Positions 59,820-64,000 of a stretch of DNA of 64,000 bases are shown here, in pieces. The DNA is taken from positions 2,604,001-2,668,000 of the forward strand of contig OY969794.1 of assembly GCA_963703175.1 (NCBI GenBank), in the 5' to 3' direction. The position numbers and the translations under genes were made by a program. The DNA is from VRUE01 sp963703175. GTDB taxonomy: Bacteria; Actinomycetota; Thermoleophilia; Solirubrobacterales; 70-9. The notes under the pieces are model-generated. The model had not been told where the DNA came from. It made no database searches and saw nothing but the letters and a program-made list of their open reading frames with translations. Numbering within the stretch: position 1 is the stretch's first letter; each line of letters opens with the position of its first letter.

Positions 59820-60041
59820 GAAATCGAACCGCCACCTCGAATTTCGGGCACTGCTGCGCTGAAGTTCCCAAATCGCTACATATCGGCGCATATCCACGCG
59901 TATTTGTGCGGGATGTACCCAGCCTTGCCAATCACGAAAGCCCTGCAAATTGGAACTTATTCAGCCGAGAAGCTTCGCAGTGACCTCCCTAATAATTGCC
60001 ATGCAGAAGGTCGAGGGTTCGAATCCCTTCAGCCGCTTTTT
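59820..60041 (+). repeat. Direct repeat copy 2 ending in the tRNA-Gly(GCC)-like 3' half
   Basis: Bases 59993-60041 equal 25538-25586 exactly (49 bp); the preceding ~170 bp resembles copy 1 with many changes. No 5' tRNA half is present, so this is also a fragment. The distance between copies is 34.5 kb. Confidence 0.7.
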
Positions 60042-60183
60042 CGCGAATCCCCTGCACGTGGGCGGGCCAACTAGTGCCTGAAATGACGCCGATGCGCGGC
60101 GATTAGTGGCGATTTCGGCCGATTCCGCCTTGCATTGGTCCCGCGGACGCGGTAGCAGGCGGACGGCGAGGTACCCTAGACCC

Positions 60184-60417
60184 ATGGCCCAGGAACGAAT
60201 CACCGTCGATCCAAATCGGATGCGCGGCCTGCCCAGCATCCGCGACACCCGCGTGACCGTCAGCGCGGTGCTCGGTCAGCTTGCCGCTGGCGCCAGCATC
60301 GACGAGCTGCTGGCTGACTACCCCTACTTGGAACGCGAGGATGTCCTTGCCGCGCTCGAATACGCAGCCGCCGCTGCGCAAGAGCGTGAGCTGGCAGTTG
60401 TAGCGCCGGCAGCGTGA
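60184..60417 (+). CDS. DUF433-type antitoxin
   Basis: ATG 60184; the 77-residue protein RITVDPNRMRGLPSIRDTRVTVSAVLGQLAAGASIDELLADYPYLEREDVLAALEYAAA is a clear DUF433 winged-helix protein. Such proteins pair with DUF5615 PIN-like toxins. The stop overlaps the toxin start (GTGA). Confidence 0.9.
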   Translation: MAQERITVDPNRMRGLPSIRDTRVTVSAVLGQLAAGASIDELLADYPYLEREDVLAALEYAAAAAQERELAVVAPAA

Positions 60418-60797
60418 AGCTGCTCCTTGACGCGAATCTCTCGCCCAGGGTTGCGCGACTCCTCAAAGAGGCAGGGCACGATGCGATCCACGTCGCGGAC
60501 ATCGGGCTGCTGACCGCAACTGACCCTATGATCCTGCGGGCCGCAGCGAAAGAGGAACGCATCCTGCTCACGGCGGATTCCGACTTCGGAGCATTGCTGG
60601 CTTTGGGCTCGCTGGCGTCGCCATCCGTCCTGCTCTTGCGTTCCGCCGACCATCTGCGTCCGAGCGAGCAGGCAGAGCTAATCGCGGCCAACCTGCCGCA
60701 GATCGCCGAAGACCTGGGGAAGGGAGCAATCGTGAGCCTCACGAGAGATCGCCTGCGCGTTCGTGAGCTTCCAATCTCAACGGATGATGGCTCGTGA
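60414..60797 (+). CDS. DUF5615 PIN-like toxin
   Basis: GTG 60414. The 127-residue protein KLLLDANLSPRVARLLKEAGHDAIHVADIGL ... ERILLTADSDFG has the PIN-like aspartates (LLLDANLS, HVADIGL, TADSDFG), consistent with an RNase toxin of the type II DUF433/DUF5615 pairs. A C-terminal tail follows. Confidence 0.88.
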   Translation: MKLLLDANLSPRVARLLKEAGHDAIHVADIGLLTATDPMILRAAAKEERILLTADSDFGALLALGSLASPSVLLLRSADHLRPSEQAELIAANLPQIAEDLGKGAIVSLTRDRLRVRELPISTDDGS

Positions 60798-60852
60798 GGG
60801 CCTGAGTCGAAGCAAGTGAGACCTTTGGGAGAAGGCCGAAAAAACGCGACGG

Positions 60853-61654
60853 TCAAGCGTCAGGTTTGACGCTGATCGACTCGCCGAAGTCGGGCGCGAA
60901 GCATTCAACTACGAGATTGATGTGCCAGCCGATGGTTGGGAGTGCATCGAGCAACAGACCCCTCTCCCCGAATGCGAGTCGCACGGAAAATTCGGCAGAC
61001 ATGAGCGGTTTCGGGTCGGGGACCGGATGGTGCCAGCGGATATGGGCAAGCTCCAAGCCATTCACAAGCTCACGGTCAAACCCCACCGGATCAATCTCGA
61101 AATGGAATTCATCGTCGAGCGACTCGCGCCGGAAGCTCGCCCCATAGCCGTGGGCGTCAACGACTGCCGTCAGCGCAGGATGGAGCGCTCGATGCTTGTC
61201 GATGTTCACGTAGTCATTGACGACTTTCAGAGCCTGGACAGTCGGGTCAATATCGGTCTGGAACGGCTGGAGGGCCGCGATGATTCCGGCGTGCTCCTCG
61301 CTCACGCCCCTGATTCGCTTCCGCCCTCTGGAGGCGAAGTCGGCTCCGCTGGAGAAAATCGGGAAGCTCGTCCTCGCACCCGGATCCTGCCCGTTGAGAC
61401 GCACCATCTCGTTGGCCAGATTGTCGAGGGCGGATCGCCAGTTCGCCAGGACATCGCCAAGGATTAGGCCGAGCCTGAGCGGCGGGTACTCCCGGACGCG
61501 GAGAACCGCGACGTCCAAGTCCGCTGCGCGCTTCTCATTGATGACGCAGTACAGGCTCCCTTGTTACGAAGTCCCGTGCCGCCGAGACCAGCTCGACAAG
61601 ATGCTCATCGGCCCGCGCGAGCTTGGCGCGTGGATTTACTAGAGACGCCTCCAC
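60853..61654 (-). pseudogene. Frameshifted hypothetical protein
   Basis: From GTG 61654 one frame gives KLARADEHLVELVSAARDFVTRE; the next frame from about 61550 gives YCVINEKRAADLDVAVLRVREYPPLRLGLILGDVLANWRSALDNLANEMV and continues to a stop at 60853. Removing one base near 61551 joins them. The joined protein resembles a widespread hypothetical family with GDxxxNxRSALDH. The downstream part alone has no good start (TTG 61518). Function unknown. Confidence 0.6.
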
Positions 61655-61704
61655 TGACCATGTTCTACGCGAAGGACCAGATTTTTTGGCAGGCGGTAGC
61701 TGCC

Positions 61705-64000
61705 TCAGGCGCTCGCCTTAGGCGACTCGCCGCCGCCCGCAAGGAGCTGGAGGTCGGGCCTGCGGTCGGCGCTCAGGTGCTTTTCCTGCAAGCCGCGCAG
61801 GGCGTGGACGTTGGAGAGGATCGCCGAGGTCGCGGGATTGACCGATTCGTCCTCGTGGGAGCCCCGGTTGCCGAACTTCCGCAGGCGGTGCAGCGTCCCG
61901 ACCTCGAGGTCGTCGATCGCTTTGCTCTCGTGCAGGCGATCGATCATGTCCTCGACCGAGACCCCCTTCTTCAGGCGGATCTCCTTCGCCGCCGCCAGCT
62001 CGCGACAGAACCGCTCGACCGCCTTACGGACCGCCCCCGCACACGACTCCCGGCGTGCCAGCTCTCCCTCTGCGTTGGCCTCCGCGTAGCTCAACAGTTC
62101 GTTCAGACGGCCTTCGGCAAGAGCGATCTGCGGGTCCGGCCCGCTGCCACGCTCGAAGACATACTTGGTGAACGAGTTGACGGCCGCGAACTGCGCCTCC
62201 ACCTGACTGGCGAATCGGCGCTCGTGGGTCATCACGATCACCTGGCGGTCGCGGCTGATGCGGGCCAGCAGGTGGACTAGGCCCTCTTCGTGCCCCTGGT
62301 CCATCGACTGCACCGGATCGTCGAGCATGATCATCCGCCAGCCCGGGTTGCGATCGACCCGCTGGGAGAAGTAGAGGCTCAGTCCGAGGCAGTTGCCCTC
62401 GGCCTCGCTGAACATCGTCACCGGGTTGACCGGCTCGCCGTGCGAGGTCGCCGCCAGCGCGGCCTGGCGGCGTTTGGTGTCCCGGATCGTGATGCCCGAG
62501 ATCTTGATGTGGTGGCCGGGGCTGAGCTCCTCGTAGTAGCGGGCGATGTCGCCGCTCAGGGTCTTCAGCGCCGCGGCCATCCGCGACTTCTCGGCCGCCT
62601 CCAGCTCGGCGACCAGGAACCGCAGTTGCTCCTGGAAGCCGCGCAGGCGCCACGCCGCCTCGACAGCGCTGCCGTTCTCTGCCAGGAGCACCGCCATCTG
62701 GAGGGCGCCCATCCGCTTCTTGTCGACCTCGTCGAGACCCGAGAAGCGCTTGGTCAGCCGCATCACCAGCGCCTCGACCGCCGCCCGCAGCGCGGCGTGT
62801 CGCTGGCCGATCTCTTCGACTGCGCCGAGCAACTCCGTGACCATCCCCTCCAGGGCGCTCGCGTCGCCGTGCGGGCGGCTGGCGCTCTCATATGCTGCGA
62901 GGGCGGCGTCGGCCAGCCGCTTCGTACGGACGCGGAGATCCTCCAGCGCATCCTGCTCCTCCTGGGCGGCCACCAGCGCCGCCGCCTCATCTTCCTCGCC
63001 CAGCGACTCCATGAGGAGGCCGCCGGCATCGGTGTTCAGTGGGCCGACTCCGGTGAGCGCGGCGATCCCGTCGCGCAGGGCACTGCGAGGGTCGGCGGGA
63101 GCGGGGCCGCTGGTCTGCTCGGCCTGGGCTCCCAGGGTGCCGCGACGTTCGGCGTCAAGGGTCGAGTGCTCGCAGAACGGGCACACCTCGGGGTGCTCGA
63201 GGTCGACCAGGCCCAGTCCCTGGGCGGCGAAGCTGGCCCGCTGGTTGGTCTCATGCCACTCGCGGTGGCGCTCCGCGTGGGCGAGCAGGCCGCGGATTGC
63301 GCCGGCCGTCTCTGCGACTGGCGTGTCGAGGTCCTTGGCGCCGACCGCCAGGACGTCCAAGCCCGGCGGGCGCCGGTCGCGTGCCAGGAGCGCGTCGAGT
63401 TCCTGCTGAGCCTGGACACCGATCTCATTCCAGGCGGCGTCGGCTTTGAGGCCGACAAAGCCGCCGGCGCGAGCGCGCAGGTCCTCGGGCGCTTGCTCCA
63501 GGGGCTCCATCCCGGGTGCGGTCAGCGGCTGCACCGCCCTCGTCACCCGCTCGCGCAGACGTCTTACGCGCTCATCGCGATCGGTGTCGGTGCGCAGTCG
63601 TTGCATCCGCTCGCGCAGCTGGCCGAAGCCCGCGAAGCCCAGGATCGCGCTCAGTTGCTCCCATCGACTCTGCTGCTCGCTGTCGATCAGAGCCTGGATC
63701 TCGCACTGGCCGAGAAACGGCCTGAAAGCCTCCTCGGTTCTCAGCCCTAGTGCTTTGACGTCGGCGGCAGGTTTGCCGTCGATCGTCAGCTCGGTCACGT
63801 TGCCGACCAGGACGCGGCGGACGACGTGGCGACGGCCGTCCTTATTGAGGGTCACCTCGGCGAAGGTCTCGGCCTCGGGTCGGGCGTGGACGCTCCGAAT
63901 CCACCCCGACCCCTGGTACTCGCCGCGGGTCTTCGAGCGCTCCTTGCGCACGATGCTGTCGAAGAGCACCCACTCGAAGGCCTCGGTCAGGCTCGTCTTG
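61705..64000 (-). CDS. Rad50/SMC-like ATPase with C-terminal HEPN/DUF4145-like domain (5' partial)
   Basis: The frame is open to the window end, so the start is outside. The edge encodes KTSLTEAFEWVLF, the end of a Walker A with its Lys-Thr, as in Rad50/SbcC proteins. A long coiled-coil middle contains a zinc-hook-like VCPFC with an ABC-signature region (MFSEAEGNCLGLSLYFS) and Walker B MIMLDDPVQSMD, followed by VIVMTHERRF. The last ~110 residues (AVERFCRELAAAKE ... LRKFGNRGSHE) look like a DUF4145/HEPN-type domain. Such ATPases act on DNA ends or in phage defence; the C-terminal domain and accessory setting favour defence (inference). Confidence 0.82.
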   Translation of the reverse strand, partial: KTSLTEAFEWVLFDSIVRKERSKTRGEYQGSGWIRSVHARPEAETFAEVTLNKDGRRHVVRRVLVGNVTELTIDGKPAADVKALGLRTEEAFRPFLGQCEIQALIDSEQQSRWEQLSAILGFAGFGQLRERMQRLRTDTDRDERVRRLRERVTRAVQPLTAPGMEPLEQAPEDLRARAGGFVGLKADAAWNEIGVQAQQELDALLARDRRPPGLDVLAVGAKDLDTPVAETAGAIRGLLAHAERHREWHETNQRASFAAQGLGLVDLEHPEVCPFCEHSTLDAERRGTLGAQAEQTSGPAPADPRSALRDGIAALTGVGPLNTDAGGLLMESLGEEDEAAALVAAQEEQDALEDLRVRTKRLADAALAAYESASRPHGDASALEGMVTELLGAVEEIGQRHAALRAAVEALVMRLTKRFSGLDEVDKKRMGALQMAVLLAENGSAVEAAWRLRGFQEQLRFLVAELEAAEKSRMAAALKTLSGDIARYYEELSPGHHIKISGITIRDTKRRQAALAATSHGEPVNPVTMFSEAEGNCLGLSLYFSQRVDRNPGWRMIMLDDPVQSMDQGHEEGLVHLLARISRDRQVIVMTHERRFASQVEAQFAAVNSFTKYVFERGSGPDPQIALAEGRLNELLSYAEANAEGELARRESCAGAVRKAVERFCRELAAAKEIRLKKGVSVEDMIDRLHESKAIDDLEVGTLHRLRKFGNRGSHEDESVNPATSAILSNVHALRGLQEKHLSADRRPDLQLLAGGGESPKASA

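Overview
The window is high-GC DNA with dense, often 4-nt-overlapping genes on both strands. Gene content suggests an actinobacterium, most likely Thermoleophilia/Solirubrobacterales: many small secreted low-complexity proteins, split b6-type cytochrome b, OmpR two-component pairs and small membrane proteins resembling the DUF6411/DUF6458 families. The lineage is inferred from gene families only; there is no rRNA or complete tRNA here.

1-25 kb: a secreted/envelope region. It holds a partial fibronectin-III/ricin-lectin protein, a LuxR-type regulator with an atypical receiver, two giant paralogous proteins (each a ~10-TM membrane domain fused to an FTP propeptide, an M4 thermolysin-like protease and Cys-pair repeat propellers) and, between them, a 14-repeat FG-GAP protein. 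Directly downstream sits a secreted protein resembling emfourin, the inhibitor family of M4 proteases. It overlaps an isoprenoid gene set (prenyl diphosphate synthase, PAP2 phosphatase, unknown, geranylgeranyl-reductase-like flavoprotein), followed by a second emfourin-like protein and an MpaB/rubber-oxygenase-like enzyme.

25-34.7 kb: accessory DNA. A 49-bp 3' half of a tRNA-Gly(GCC)-like gene occurs here and is repeated exactly at 60 kb. Between the copies lie a TIR/TM/SH3-like protein with a nuclease-like neighbour, several hypotheticals, a GDPD, a methyltransferase, a desaturase, a run of tiny membrane proteins and decayed genes.

34.7-59.3 kb: metabolism and extracytosolic redox: a glycosidase-like protein, an SQR/NDH-2-like flavoprotein, ZIP and Nramp-like transporters, an ABC-2 exporter, a zinc ADH and a three-gene b6-type cytochrome operon. 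Two parallel ApbE loci follow. Locus 1 (43.9-47.8 kb) is Ser/Thr-Gly repeat protein, TM protein, ApbE, ferric-reductase-like membrane protein (frameshifted), ferredoxin reductase, ferredoxin. Locus 2 (51.1-55.5 kb) is a short repeat protein, a Kelch/propeller protein, an intact ferric-reductase-like protein, ApbE (frameshifted) and an acidic TM protein. Each locus has lost the gene the other keeps. Short secreted proteins here share a P-V-[VT]-T-x-x-S-G motif resembling ApbE flavinylation sites. A palindrome, TGAGAGATCTCTCA and variants, lies 38-74 bp upstream of five transcription units, including a two-component system and a DoxX-Rieske fusion, suggesting a redox regulon.

59.3-64 kb: HicBA and DUF433/DUF5615 toxin-antitoxin pairs around the second tRNA fragment, a frameshifted hypothetical gene and a Rad50/SMC-like ATPase running off the window end.
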